A stretch of DNA of 64,000 nt. It comes from Xanthomonas sp. SI. Its GTDB lineage: Bacteria > Pseudomonadota > Gammaproteobacteria > Xanthomonadales > Xanthomonadaceae. Shown here piece after piece: positions 13,602 through 24,023 of the stretch (positions are counted from its first letter, which is position 1; each line of letters begins with the position of its first letter). Under the pieces are notes generated by a model, which ran no database searches, was not told the DNA's origin, and worked only from the letters and a program-made list of their open reading frames with translations. The stretch is from the NCBI RefSeq assembly GCF_014236855.1, contig NZ_CP051261.1, positions 3,968,001-4,032,000 of the forward strand. The letters run 5' to 3'. The position numbers were made by a program, and so were the translations under genes.

Positions 13602-14561
13602 TCAATCGACGTACAGCGAACTCACCGACTCGCCGAAGGCGATGCGGCGGATGGTTTCGGCCAGCAGCTCGGCGACGCTGAGCTGGCGGATCTTGTTGCA
13701 GCCGCGCGCGGCGTCCGACAACGGAATCGTGTCGGTGACGACCAGTTCGTCGAGCTGCGAATTGCTGATGTTGCTGACCGCCGGGCCGGACAGCACCGGA
13801 TGGGTGCAGTACGCGGCCACCTTCAGCGCGCCCTGCGCCTTCAGCGCGGCCGCGGCGGCGCACAGGGTGCCGGCGGTATCGACGATGTCGTCGACCAGCA
13901 CGCAGGTCTTGCCTTCGACGTCGCCGATGATGTTCATCACCGTGGACACGTTGGCGCGCGGGCGGCGCTTGTCGATGATCGCCAGGTCGGCGTCGTCCAG
14001 GCGCTTGGCCACGGCGCGGGCGCGGACCACGCCGCCCACGTCCGGCGACACCACGATCAGGTTGTCGGTGCCGTAAGCGCGCCAGATGTCGGCCAGCAGC
14101 AGCGGCGAGGCGTAGACGTTGTCGACCGGGATGTCGAAGAAGCCCTGGATCTGGTCGGCATGCAGGTCCACGGTCAGCACGCGGTCGGCGTTGACCGCGG
14201 TGAACATCTTCGCCGCGACCTTGGCGGTGATCGGCACGCGCGAAGAACGCATGCGCCGGTCCTGCCGCGAGTAGCCGAAGTACGGCACCACCGCGGTGAC
14301 ACTGGCGGCGCTGGCGCGCTTGAGCGCGTCGATCAGCACCAGCAGCTCCATCAGGTTCTCCGCGCTGGGCGCGCAGGTCGGCTGGATCACGAACACTTCC
14401 TGCCGGCGCACGTTCTCCTCGATCTCCACCTGCACTTCGCCATCGGAGAAGCGCGACACCATCGCCTTGCCCGGACGCACGCCCAGCTCCTTGCAGATGC
14501 TCTTGGCAAGCGGCTTGTTGGCATTGCCGGAGAACACCAGCAGGTTACGTTGATCTTGCAT
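13602..14561 (-). CDS. prs: ribose-phosphate pyrophosphokinase (PRPP synthase)
   Basis: Makes PRPP from ribose 5-phosphate and ATP; 319 residues from the ATG at 14559-14561 ([22 protein letters not shown]). An in-frame upstream start exists but adds a non-conserved leader. The metal/ribose-5-P region [18 protein letters not shown] and the PRPP loop [12 protein letters not shown] are present. It is downstream of ispE and tRNA-Gln and upstream of rplY. Confidence 0.97.
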   Translation of the reverse strand: MQDQRNLLVFSGNANKPLAKSICKELGVRPGKAMVSRFSDGEVQVEIEENVRRQEVFVIQPTCAPSAENLMELLVLIDALKRASAASVTAVVPYFGYSRQDRRMRSSRVPITAKVAAKMFTAVNADRVLTVDLHADQIQGFFDIPVDNVYASPLLLADIWRAYGTDNLIVVSPDVGGVVRARAVAKRLDDADLAIIDKRRPRANVSTVMNIIGDVEGKTCVLVDDIVDTAGTLCAAAAALKAQGALKVAAYCTHPVLSGPAVSNISNSQLDELVVTDTIPLSDAARGCNKIRQLSVAELLAETIRRIAFGESVSSLYVD

Positions 14562-14653
14562 GAGAGTGTCTCGGGCGGCGGCGAATGTGCAACGAAGAAA
14601 CAGCATGGAAAGCGGGAAAAACCAGGCGAAGCGACGCTTCTACCTGTTGAACC

Positions 14654-14673
14654 CCCGCACATGGATGTGCGGG
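14654..14673. terminator. hairpin between tRNA-Gln and prs
   Basis: CCCGCACA-TGGA-TGTGCGGG forms an 8 bp stem. On the plus strand it is followed by CTTTTGC, on the minus strand (the direction of all neighbours) by GGTTC. It lies 28 nt after the 3' end of tRNA-Gln, so it may separate the ispE-tRNA-Gln transcript from prs, but without a U-tract in that direction. Confidence 0.4.
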
Positions 14674-14701
14674 CTTTTGCAGAGGGATCTGCATACATAA
14701 T

Positions 14702-14778
14702 TGGCAGGGGCGGTAGGATTCGAACCTACGAATGCCAGGATCAAAACCTGGTGCCTTGGGCCTCTTGGCGACGCCCCT
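14702..14778 (-). tRNA. glnT: tRNA-Gln (anticodon TTG)
   Basis: 77 nt with encoded CCA. Acceptor AGGGGCG pairs with CGCCCCT, and the anticodon loop reads TTTTGAT between CCAGG and CCTGG. It begins 14 nt after the ispE stop codon on the same strand, so it is probably cut from a longer lolB-ispE message. Confidence 0.96.
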
Positions 14779-14792
14779 GCATGAAACTGTTG

Positions 14793-15656
14793 CTATGCCT
14801 CCAGCGCATCGAGCAGCGGCGAACGGGTCACGCCGCCAGCCACCCAGGCGCGCAATCCGTCCGGCAAGGCCGCCAGCGCACGCACGGCGGCAGCGCGATC
14901 GGCGAACTCGACGAAACACCCGCTCCCCGACCCGGTAAGGCGCGGCGTGCCGATCTGCGCTAGCGCCTGGAACACGGCCTGGATGGCCGGTTCGCGGCGG
15001 AGCAGCACCGGCTCGAACGCATTGCCGAGCAGGAAACCTGAAACGAAGTCGGCCATTTTCGCGGGCGCGGCATCCCGCGTCAAATCCGGGGCCTGGAACA
15101 GCGCCGCGGTGGGCACATGAACCCCCGGATCGGCCAGCACGTACCAGGCCGGCGGCAGGCGCAATGGCGTCAGCCGTTCGCCTACGCCCTCGGCCCAGGC
15201 GTCGCGGCCGCGCACGAACACCGGCACGTCCGCGCCCAGCGCCACGCCCAGGCCGGCCAGCGCATCCTCGTCCAGTCCGGCGCCCCACAGCGCATTCAGC
15301 GCGACCAGCGCGGTCGCCGCGTCGGACGAGCCACCGCCAAACCCACCGCCGGCAGGAATGCGTTTTTCGACGCGGATATCGACACCTTGGGCGATCTTGG
15401 CGTGTTTTTGCAGCAGCCGCGCGGCCCGCACCAGCAGGTCGTCGGCCTCGGCGACGCCCGGCACGGAGTCGCCGAGCCGCGCCACCACGCCGTCGGCGCG
15501 CACGCGCAGATGCACGGTGTCGCCCCAATCGAGCAGGCGGAAGACGGTCTGCAGCGCGTGGTAGCCGTCGGCGCGGCGGCCGGTGATCTGCAGAAACAGG
15601 TTCAGCTTCGCCGGGGCCGGCCAGGCCGACCAGCCGCCCTCTCCCACTGCGCTCAT
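14793..15656 (-). CDS. ispE: 4-diphosphocytidyl-2-C-methyl-D-erythritol kinase
   Basis: GHMP kinase of the MEP isoprenoid pathway, 287 residues from ATG 15654-15656. [18 protein letters not shown] at the N-terminus and the GHMP glycine loop [15 protein letters not shown] are diagnostic; [10 protein letters not shown] is the third motif. The start overlaps the lolB stop in ATGA. An open frame continues upstream of the ATG but is shadow sequence of lolB. Confidence 0.96.
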   Translation of the reverse strand: MSAVGEGGWSAWPAPAKLNLFLQITGRRADGYHALQTVFRLLDWGDTVHLRVRADGVVARLGDSVPGVAEADDLLVRAARLLQKHAKIAQGVDIRVEKRIPAGGGFGGGSSDAATALVALNALWGAGLDEDALAGLGVALGADVPVFVRGRDAWAEGVGERLTPLRLPPAWYVLADPGVHVPTAALFQAPDLTRDAAPAKMADFVSGFLLGNAFEPVLLRREPAIQAVFQALAQIGTPRLTGSGSGCFVEFADRAAAVRALAALPDGLRAWVAGGVTRSPLLDALEA

Positions 15657-16306
15657 GGCGCGGCGAAGTCCCACTGGTCCAGCAACAGGCGCACCTTGGC
15701 GTCGCCGTTGCGCGCCTCGATGCGCCGCGGCAAGGCCGGACGGCCGTCGCTGGGCGGGTACCACTCCTGGAACTGGATCTCCCAGCCCATCTGCCGCAGC
15801 GCCTGCGGACGCCCTTCGGCGTCGTAGCTCACCTGCTCCGGCGCGCCTGCGTCCACCGCAACCTGCCCACGCACCCAATCCGGCAGCAGATTGACCGGAA
15901 TCTCCCAACCTGTGGCCTCGAGCAGCAGCTGCTGCGCGTCCTCGCCTGCGCGCGGACCGCCCTCCAGCCCTTCCAGACGGCCGCCGCCGCGCTGGCTGTC
16001 GCCGGTCAGGCGCCAGCTCTGCCGGGTCACCGGCGCGCTGAGCTCGATCCGGTACTGGCGCTGCTGCTGCGCCCAGTCGATGCGGCCGCTGCCACCGTTG
16101 CGGCCCTTGGTGATCGCCACCCGGCCCTGGAACGACCATTGCGGATGCGCCTGCAGCCAAGCGCCGCGGGCCGCTTCAGCCTGGCGCGCGGCCTCGCCGA
16201 GCGGCGCGCTTGCGGCCGGCGGCGCCTGCCGCGGCGCCAGCGAAGTACAGCCGGCCAGCGCCAGCAACGCCGTCAGCGCCCATGCCGCGCGCAACGCCGC
16301 CCTCAC
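15653..16306 (-). CDS. lolB: outer-membrane lipoprotein localisation factor LolB
   Basis: Receives lipoproteins from LolA and inserts them in the outer membrane; 217 residues from a GTG at 16304-16306. That start gives a signal peptide ([20 protein letters not shown]) with lipobox LAGC at about residues 17-20; longer frames would bury it. Conserved segments [33 protein letters not shown] and GWEIQFQEW fit LolB. GTGA overlap with the upstream TPR gene and ATGA overlap with ispE indicate translational coupling. Confidence 0.93.
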   Translation of the reverse strand: MRAALRAAWALTALLALAGCTSLAPRQAPPAASAPLGEAARQAEAARGAWLQAHPQWSFQGRVAITKGRNGGSGRIDWAQQQRQYRIELSAPVTRQSWRLTGDSQRGGGRLEGLEGGPRAGEDAQQLLLEATGWEIPVNLLPDWVRGQVAVDAGAPEQVSYDAEGRPQALRQMGWEIQFQEWYPPSDGRPALPRRIEARNGDAKVRLLLDQWDFAAP

Positions 16307-18000
16307 GGCGCGACCTTTTCCATCGCCCGCTGCAGCGCGCGATTCTTCGGATCGAGCTTGCGTGCCTCGTCGAAGTATTTGCTTGCCTCGTCGTGCTTGC
16401 CCTGCTCCCACAGCACCTGGCCGATGTGCGCGGCGATCTCCGGATCCTTGAACAGAGTCCAGGCGCGGCGCAGCTGCACCAGCGCTTCCTGGGTCTTGCC
16501 CAGCCGGTACAGCACCCAGCCATAGCTGTCGATGATCGCGGCGTTGTCCGGATCGGCGGTACGCGCGCGATCGATCAACTGCAGCGCCTCGCGGTAGCGA
16601 TGGGTGCGGTCGGCCAGGGTGTAGCCGAGCGCATTGAGCGCGGCCACGTTCTCCGGCTCGGTGACCAGGATCTTGCGCAGGTCGGCTTCGGCACGGTCGA
16701 TGCGGTCGCGCCGCTCCCAGGCCAGGCCGCGCGCGTACAGCAGCGCGTTGTCGTCTGGATAGGCGGCCAGGCCGCGCTCGAACACCTGCAGCTCGCCGTC
16801 GTCGTCGCCGCTGCGCTGGCGCAGTTCCGCCTCCAGCACGTAGGCATCGCGGCGCGCGGCATCATCGGCCTCGGCATCGTCCTGCAGCGCGCGCGCCTCG
16901 CTGAAGGCGGCGTCCTTCTGCCCGAGTTCGTACAGCGCGCCGGCGGTGCGCAACCGCGCTTCGTTGCGCAGCGGGCCGCCCGGCACGCCGCGGTACCAAG
17001 TCACCGCTTCCTGATAGCGCTTCAGGAACTCGGCGATCTTGCCGAGCAGCAGGCGCCGCTCCGGGTCAGGCTGCGCCGCGCCCTTGCGCAACTCCTCGTA
17101 CAGCGCGCTCAGCGCCGCGTTGTCCTGCAGCTTGGCCAGCATCGAGGCGCGCAGGCCGTAGTTCTGGGTGTTCTGCGGACCGAGCGCCAGCACCCGCGCC
17201 GCCGCGGCGGTGTCGCCGATCGCGTCATAGGCGTAGGCCAGCGCGCCGCGCAATTCCGGGTCGGCCGGCGCCTTGGGCTCCACGCCCTGCAGCAGCGCCC
17301 GCGCCTGCTCGGTCTTGCCGGCCTGTTGCAGCTGGGTGGCGTGCAGCAGGGCCACCCGCGGCTCTTCCGGGAAGCGCTTGACCAGCTGATCGACGATGCG
17401 CTCGGCCAGCTTCGGCTGCTCCAGGCGCAGCGCCAGGCGCCCGAACTCCTGCCAGGCCTCGAGCTGATCGGGGATGGCATTGGCGTCGAGCAGTTGGTCC
17501 AGCACTTTCGCCGCCACTTCCGGATCGCGGTTGCCGCTGACCAGCGCCACCAGCGCATAGCGCCAGCCGCGCGCGTCCTTGTCGCGCAGCAGCGCCACCA
17601 GCAGGCCGCGCGCCTGGCGCAGATTGCCGTTGCGCAGCGCCAGCGAGGCCTCGGCACTGCGCATCGGCAGCGACTCCGGCGCGCGCTGGCGCCACAGCGC
17701 CAGGGCCTGCGCCGCGGCCGCGTTGTCGTTGGCCAGCATGGCGATGCGGGTGGCGCGCTCGGCCAGGCCGGCATCGCCGGGTGCCTCGTTCGCCGCCTCC
17801 AGGTACCAGTGCGAGGCATCGGCCAGCTGCCCGGCCTGCAGCGCGAACTCGCCGGCCAGCACCGGCGTCAGCGAGGACGCAGCGGCGCTCGGCGGCAGCT
17901 TGGCGGTGGCCGTCGGCGCGGCGGCGGCGGCACCGGTGGCCGGCAGCGCGGCGAGCGCCGACAGCAATAGAACGATACGGATGCGAATCAATGCGGGCAT
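16303..18000 (-). CDS. exported tetratricopeptide-repeat protein
   Basis: 565 residues from the ATG at 17998-18000 (an ATG three codons upstream is also possible). A signal peptide ([21 protein letters not shown]) is followed by a long helical repeat protein. TPR-like units are clear near the C-terminus, for example [20 protein letters not shown] and [21 protein letters not shown]. It is translationally coupled to lolB (GTGA), which suggests a role in the cell envelope; the function is not known. It is divergent from hemA with 66 bp between start codons. Confidence 0.85.
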   Translation of the reverse strand: MPALIRIRIVLLLSALAALPATGAAAAAPTATAKLPPSAAASSLTPVLAGEFALQAGQLADASHWYLEAANEAPGDAGLAERATRIAMLANDNAAAAQALALWRQRAPESLPMRSAEASLALRNGNLRQARGLLVALLRDKDARGWRYALVALVSGNRDPEVAAKVLDQLLDANAIPDQLEAWQEFGRLALRLEQPKLAERIVDQLVKRFPEEPRVALLHATQLQQAGKTEQARALLQGVEPKAPADPELRGALAYAYDAIGDTAAAARVLALGPQNTQNYGLRASMLAKLQDNAALSALYEELRKGAAQPDPERRLLLGKIAEFLKRYQEAVTWYRGVPGGPLRNEARLRTAGALYELGQKDAAFSEARALQDDAEADDAARRDAYVLEAELRQRSGDDDGELQVFERGLAAYPDDNALLYARGLAWERRDRIDRAEADLRKILVTEPENVAALNALGYTLADRTHRYREALQLIDRARTADPDNAAIIDSYGWVLYRLGKTQEALVQLRRAWTLFKDPEIAAHIGQVLWEQGKHDEASKYFDEARKLDPKNRALQRAMEKVAP

Positions 18001-18066
18001 CGGGGGCAACCGGGCCGTAAAATGGGGCCCTGAATGGCCAGCAGCTTATCGCAAGCAACTGAACAG

Positions 18067-19327
18067 ATGACGTTGTGGGTGCTCGGATTGAACCACCAGA
18101 CCGCGCCGGTCGACCTGCGCGAACGGGTGGCGTTCGCCGGCGATGCGCTGCCGCGCGCGCTGCAATCGCTGCGCGCATTGCCCAACGTCGCCGAGGCCGC
18201 CTTGCTGTCCACCTGCAACCGCACCGAGCTGTACGCGATCGCCGACGACGCGCAGAGCCTGGCCGACTGGCTGGATTCGCACGCGGCCGGGCTGCACGGC
18301 TACCTGTACCAGCACCAGGACGCCGATGCGGTGCGGCACCTGTTCCGCGTCGCCACCGGACTGGACTCGATGGTGCTTGGCGAGCCGCAGATCCTCGGCC
18401 AGGTGAAGGACGCCTGGGCGCTGGCGCGCGAGCACGGGGCGATGGGCAACCGCCTGGACCGGCTGTTCCAGCAGACCTTCTCGGTGGCCAAGCGCGCACG
18501 CACCGACACCCGGGTCGGCGCCAATCCGGTCTCGGTGGCCTCTACCGCGGTGCGCCTGGCGCAGAACTCCTTCGCCCGGCTCAGCGAATCGACGGTGCTG
18601 CTGGTCGGCGCCGGCGAGACCATCGAACTGGCCGCCAAGCACCTCAGCGAAGGCCGCGTGCGGCGCCTGCTGATCGCCAACCGCACCCTCGCCCACGCCC
18701 AGGAGCTGGCCAGCCGGCATGGCGGCGTGGCGCTGCCGCTGAGCGAGCTGGAGCGGCATCTGCAGGAAGCCGACGTGGTGTTCTCGGCCACCGCCGCACG
18801 CGAGCCGGTGGTGACCCGCGCGCAGGTCGAGCAGGCGCTGCGCGCGCGCAAGCACAAGCCGATGCTGCTGTTCGACCTGGCGGTGCCGCGCGACATCGAG
18901 GCCGGCGTGGCCGAGCTGGCCGATGCCTATCTGTACACCGTGGACGACCTGGAACGCGCGGTCGAGGACAATCGCCGCGGCCGCCGCGAAGCGGCCGAGG
19001 CGGCCGAGGCGATCATCGACCTGCAGGTGCTGCGCTACATCGAGACGCTGCAGGCCAGCACCCGCCAGGCGCCGCTCAAGCGCCTGCGCGCGCACGGCGA
19101 CAGCACCCGCGACGACGTGCTGGCCAAGGCGCGGCAGCAGTTGGCCAACGGCAAGCCGGCCGACGAGGTGCTGGAATTCCTCGCCAACACCCTGACCAAC
19201 CGCCTGCTGCATCCGCCCACCGCGGCGCTGCGCGAGGCGGCGCTGAGCGGCGATGCCGAGCTGGCCCGCGCCGCCGAGCGCCTGTTCCCGGAAAAGCCGG
19301 GCTATTTCCATCCCATTCTGAAGACCG

Positions 19328-19350
<23 letters not shown>
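18067..19350 (+). CDS. hemA: glutamyl-tRNA reductase
   Basis: First enzyme of C5 tetrapyrrole synthesis, 427 residues from ATG 18067 ([20 protein letters not shown], the conserved start). The catalytic cysteine is C50 in [13 protein letters not shown]. The NADPH domain has [16 protein letters not shown] and the C-terminal dimerisation domain follows. Its last 23 nt overlap prfA, as in the hemA-prfA pair of E. coli. An in-frame start 33 nt upstream is less likely. Confidence 0.97.
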
Positions 19351-20413
<1,063 letters not shown>

Positions 20414-20462
20414 GCGTGCGCGTGCGCCGCGCCACTGCGCACGCGCTGGCCACCGTGCGCGC

Positions 20463-22172
20463 GTGAGCGGCAGCGCGCTGCACGAACTACGCCAGCTGCA
20501 GGACGCGGTGCGCCGCGACCCGCAGGATTTCATCGCCTGGGTGATGCTGGCCGACGCCGAACTCGGTGCCGGGGCGATCGCCGCCGGCGAACAGGCCGCC
20601 TTGCGCGCGTTGCAGCTGCGCCCGGCGCATCCGGAAGCGCTGGCGCGGCTGGGCCGCGTGCGCTGGACCCAGGGCCGCCACGCCGAGGCCGCCGCCGCGT
20701 TGCGCCAAGCGCTGCAGCATGCGCCGCAGCATCCGGGCATCGCCCTGTGGCTGGGCCATGCGCTGGAGGACAACGGCGAGGCCGAAGCCGCCGCGCAGGC
20801 CTATGCGCACGCGCATGCGCTGCTGCCGCAGGAGCCGTCGATCGCCGCGCACCTGCTGAACTGGCGACGCAAACTGTGCGATTGGCGCGCGCTGGACGCG
20901 CTGTCGCAACAAGTGCGCGACGCGGTGCGCCAGAGCCATCCGGCGATCGAACCGTTCGCCTTCCTCAACGAGGACGCCACTGCCGCCGAACAGCTGCACT
21001 GCGCGCGTAACCGTGCGCTTGCGTTGGCGCAGACCCTTGCGCCCTTGCCGGCGACGACGCTGCGCCGCGCCGGCCCCTTGCAGGTCGGTTTCCTGTCCAA
21101 CGGCTTCGGCGCGCATCCCACCGGGCTGCTGACCGTGGCCTTGTTCGAACGGCTGCGCGCGCACGCCGACCTGCAGGTGCAGCTGTTTGCATTGAACCGC
21201 GACGACGGCAGCGCGATCCGCACGCGCCTGCAGGCCGCGGCGCACGCCTGGCACGACGTCGCCGGCCAGCCGCACCGGTCGATCGCGCAAGGCATTCGCG
21301 ATGCCGGCATCGACATCCTGTTCGACCTGCGCGGCTGGGGCGGCGGTGGTGCGCCGGAAGTGCTGGCGCTGCGTCCGGCACCGCTGCAGATCAACTGGCT
21401 GGCCTACCCGGGCACGTCCGGCGCGCCGTGGATCGACTACGTCATCGGCGATGCGTTCGCGCTACCGGATGCGCTGGCCGCGCATTACAGCGAACGCGTG
21501 CTGCGCCTGCCGCGCGCGTTCCAGCCATCGGACGACAGCCGCCGCGTCGGCATGCCGCCATCGCGCCGCGACTGCGGGCTGCCCGAACACGGCACGGTGT
21601 TCTGCTGCTTCAACAACAGCTACAAGCTGACCCCGCGCAGCATGGCGCGGATGCTGGCGGTGCTGCGCCAGGTGCCGGACAGCGTGCTGTGGTTGCTGTC
21701 CGTGCCTGGCCAGGCCGATGCGCGGCTGCGGGAGGCCGCGCGCCGTGCCGAAGTGGATCCGGCGCGGCTGCGCTTCATGCCCAAGCTGGCGCATGCCGAC
21801 TACCTGGCCCGCTACCGGCATGCCGACCTGTTCCTGGACACGCATCCGTACAACGCGCACACCACCGCCTCCGACGCGCTGTGGGCCGGCTGCCCATTGC
21901 TGACCTGCCCCGGCACGACCTTCGCCGCACGCGTGGCCGGCAGTCTCAACCATCACCTGGGCATGGACGCGATGAACGTCGACGACGACGATGCCTTCAT
22001 TGCCAAGGCGGTGCAGCTGGGTCGCGATCCGGCGGCGCTGCGCGCACTGCGCGACACGCTGCAGCAGCGCCGCGCCAGCGCCGGTCTGTTCGACATGCAA
22101 GGCTTCGCTGCGGACTTCGCCGACCTGTTGCGAGAGACCGCGCGCCGGCATGGCTGGGGCGGTCCGCAGTAG
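20463..22172 (+). CDS. OGT-like glycosyltransferase (GT41) with N-terminal TPRs
   Basis: 569 residues from a GTG start. TPR-like helices occupy about residues 1-150 (for example AWVMLADAELGAGAIAAGEQAALRALQLRPAHPEAL), then a GT-B fold. H218 (GAHPTG) and K388 (NNSYKLTP) fall exactly at the catalytic positions described for X. campestris XcOGT, and the NAHTTASDALWAGCPLLTCPG segment is the nucleotide-sugar site. The family transfers GlcNAc or fucose to Ser/Thr of cytosolic proteins; the natural bacterial substrate is not established. The gene stands 50 bp after prfA but is probably not functionally tied to it. Confidence 0.93.
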   Translation: MSGSALHELRQLQDAVRRDPQDFIAWVMLADAELGAGAIAAGEQAALRALQLRPAHPEALARLGRVRWTQGRHAEAAAALRQALQHAPQHPGIALWLGHALEDNGEAEAAAQAYAHAHALLPQEPSIAAHLLNWRRKLCDWRALDALSQQVRDAVRQSHPAIEPFAFLNEDATAAEQLHCARNRALALAQTLAPLPATTLRRAGPLQVGFLSNGFGAHPTGLLTVALFERLRAHADLQVQLFALNRDDGSAIRTRLQAAAHAWHDVAGQPHRSIAQGIRDAGIDILFDLRGWGGGGAPEVLALRPAPLQINWLAYPGTSGAPWIDYVIGDAFALPDALAAHYSERVLRLPRAFQPSDDSRRVGMPPSRRDCGLPEHGTVFCCFNNSYKLTPRSMARMLAVLRQVPDSVLWLLSVPGQADARLREAARRAEVDPARLRFMPKLAHADYLARYRHADLFLDTHPYNAHTTASDALWAGCPLLTCPGTTFAARVAGSLNHHLGMDAMNVDDDDAFIAKAVQLGRDPAALRALRDTLQQRRASAGLFDMQGFAADFADLLRETARRHGWGGPQ

Positions 22173-22369
22173 CTCGTAAATCGCCCGGCCGCGGCGGCAC
22201 CTGCACCTGGCGCAGCGGAACGGATGCGTTCGCATCCAGACCAAACCTCCCGACAGATTGCCTGCGTGGGCGGCCGCAATTCTTCAGCGCAGCGCGAGCG
22301 GCAGCCAACCGCGACCTGATGACGGCACATCGTTGCACCTGTTGAAGCGCCCGTCATGCAGAAACACGC

Positions 22370-22400
22370 TTGACCTGAAGCACGGTTGAGGTTCGACACT
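22370..22400 (+). promoter_or_regulatory. SoxR/MerR-type operator-promoter
   Basis: A -35 TTGACC (22370-22375) and a weak -10 GACACT (22395-22400) are separated by 19 bp, the long spacer typical of MerR-family activated promoters. Inside lies the imperfect dyad ACCTGAAGC-AC-GGTTGAGGT (22373-22392). Its CCTgAAG...TTGAGG core matches the SoxR box (CCTCAAG...CTTGAGG) at nearly every outer position. Transcription would start near 22407, just before the ATG at 22428. No soxR gene is in the window. Confidence 0.55.
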
Positions 22401-22427
22401 GCGCGCCTTCCGTTCGCGCACGCCCCG

Positions 22428-23054
22428 ATGCCATCACGCCTATCGCCCGACCTCACCTCCCCGCATGCACGCAGCGTGCTGGTCGCCCATGCCTCGGCAA
22501 CGGTCTGCGCGACGCTGCTCGCACGCTTGCACGCCAACCCCGGCGCCGGCCTGCATGCCCTGGCCTGGCTGGAAGCGCTGAGCGCCGCACCAGACCTGCT
22601 GTACGCGCAATGCGGCGGCGACGACACCACGACGCTCGACCGCAGCTGGCGCCCGCGCGCACCGGCGCCGCGACTGACGCTGCACCGTTATCGGCGCATC
22701 CGCAGCGGAGTATCCGATCCGCAGCGCGCGCCCGGCTGCGTCGTGGTGACCAGGCTGGCGACCCGCGATGCCGCGCAGGCGCAGCTCCACGCCAACGCGG
22801 CGTTCGCCGCGCTGCAAGACGGCGCGCACGCGCTGCGCGGGCTGATCGCCTCGCACCTGCACCTGTCCGACGATGGCCGCAGCCTGCTCGACTATGCCGA
22901 ATGGAGCAGCGCCGACGCACAGCGTCGCGCCTTGCAGCGCGAACCCGAGCGCCTGCCCCTGGCGTCCCATCCCGCGGCCAGCGTGACCCGTTACCGGCCG
23001 CGCGCGCTGAGCCTGCCCGGCGCCCCGACGCAGCCCGCGCACGCACCCGCCTGA
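22428..23054 (+). CDS. antibiotic-biosynthesis-monooxygenase-like protein
   Basis: 208 residues from ATG 22428; a longer TTG frame from 22386 would start inside the predicted promoter. Two similar halves can be seen: the first with SVLVAHASATVCATLLARLHANPGAGLHAL, the second with VVVTRLATRDAAQAQLHANAAF...GLIASHLHLSDDGRSLLDYAEWSSADAQRRAL. The second half has the look of an ABM fold, a small cofactor-free monooxygenase type acting on quinones and polyketides. The SoxR-like box before it agrees with known SoxR-controlled ABM genes in other bacteria. Assignment is by pattern and moderate; no substrate can be given. Confidence 0.55.
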   Translation: MPSRLSPDLTSPHARSVLVAHASATVCATLLARLHANPGAGLHALAWLEALSAAPDLLYAQCGGDDTTTLDRSWRPRAPAPRLTLHRYRRIRSGVSDPQRAPGCVVVTRLATRDAAQAQLHANAAFAALQDGAHALRGLIASHLHLSDDGRSLLDYAEWSSADAQRRALQREPERLPLASHPAASVTRYRPRALSLPGAPTQPAHAPA

Positions 23055-23152
23055 ACCGGCATCGCGGTTGTTCTGCGACGGCGCCTGTACGGGCGCTGCC
23101 GATGCGTGCCGGCAGGCTATACGCCGACCGGGCGAGCCGCTAGGCTTCGGGC

Positions 23153-23671
23153 ATGAGCGCCAAAGCCGATTTCATCGCGTTGAACCTGTGCGTATTGACC
23201 GTCTCGGACACGCGCAGCCTGGCCGAAGACAGTTCCGGCGATTACCTGGTATCGGTGCTCGGCGAGGCCGGCCACCGCCTGTACGCGCGCGAGCTGCTGC
23301 CCGACGACCGTTACCGGATGCGCGCGGTGGTCTCGGCGTGGATCGCCGACCCGCAGGTCGACGGCATCCTGGTCACCGGCGGCACCGGCTTCACCGGCCG
23401 CGACTCCACCCCCGAGGCGCTGCTGCCGCTATTGGACAAGCAGATGCCCGGCTTCGGCGAACTGTTCCGCGCGATCAGCTTCGAGGAGATCGGCACCTCC
23501 TCGCTGCAGTCGCGCGCCTTCGCCGGCCTGGCCAACGCCACCTTCGTGTTCTGCCTGCCCGGCTCGACCTCGGCCTGCCGCACCGCCTGGGAAAGGATCG
23601 TCGCCGCGCAGCTCGACGCGCGCACCCGGCCGTGCAACCTGGCCACGCTGCGCCCACGCCTGAAGGAATGA
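23153..23671 (+). CDS. moaB: molybdenum cofactor biosynthesis protein B
   Basis: 172 residues of the MogA/MoaB fold: [23 protein letters not shown] at the start, [23 protein letters not shown] in the middle and [21 protein letters not shown] after it. The family adenylylates molybdopterin or, in MoaB of enterobacteria, is of unclear activity. No other moa gene is adjacent. It precedes the HTH-PPK2 pair by 13 bp, so these three may be cotranscribed. Confidence 0.92.
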   Translation: MSAKADFIALNLCVLTVSDTRSLAEDSSGDYLVSVLGEAGHRLYARELLPDDRYRMRAVVSAWIADPQVDGILVTGGTGFTGRDSTPEALLPLLDKQMPGFGELFRAISFEEIGTSSLQSRAFAGLANATFVFCLPGSTSACRTAWERIVAAQLDARTRPCNLATLRPRLKE

Positions 23672-23684
23672 CCTGGAACCGCGC

Positions 23685-24023
23685 ATGTCACTGGACACCA
23701 CCCTGCGCCTGCTGGCCAAAGCCAGCGGCATGACCGCGGCGGACATCGCCGCCGCCATCCCGCGCGCCGGCGCCGCCACGGTCAAGGCCTGGCTGGCCGG
23801 CGAGAAGATGCCCGGGCGCGACCAGCTCAATGCGCTGGCGCGCGCGTTCGGCGTTCCCGCCGGCGCACTGCTCGGCGAACTGGCCAGCCAACTCGACCCG
23901 GCCCGCACCCGCGGCGAACACGACCTGTTGCAGGCCTATCGCACGCTCGACAGCCGCCAGCAGGGCGCACTGCTGGAAGTGGCGCGCAGCATGGCCGGCA
24001 CCCGCACGAGACGCAGCAAATGA
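23685..24023 (+). CDS. Cro/CI-type helix-turn-helix protein
   Basis: 112 residues. An XRE HTH occupies about residues 5-60 ([55 protein letters not shown]), followed by a helical tail ending in a basic RTRRSK. The stop overlaps the PPK2 start in ATGA, so the two products are made together. I infer a regulator linked to the polyphosphate-dependent kinase; its target sites are unknown. Confidence 0.85.
   Translation: MSLDTTLRLLAKASGMTAADIAAAIPRAGAATVKAWLAGEKMPGRDQLNALARAFGVPAGALLGELASQLDPARTRGEHDLLQAYRTLDSRQQGALLEVARSMAGTRTRRSK

Noticed and set aside
14702..14778. tRNA-Gln as an integration site
   Set aside because: No integrase, no repeated tRNA 3' end and both neighbours are conserved housekeeping genes.
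22386..22427. Longer start (TTG 22386) for the ABM-like gene
   Set aside because: It would start inside the predicted operator and before the expected transcription start; ATG 22428 is preferred.
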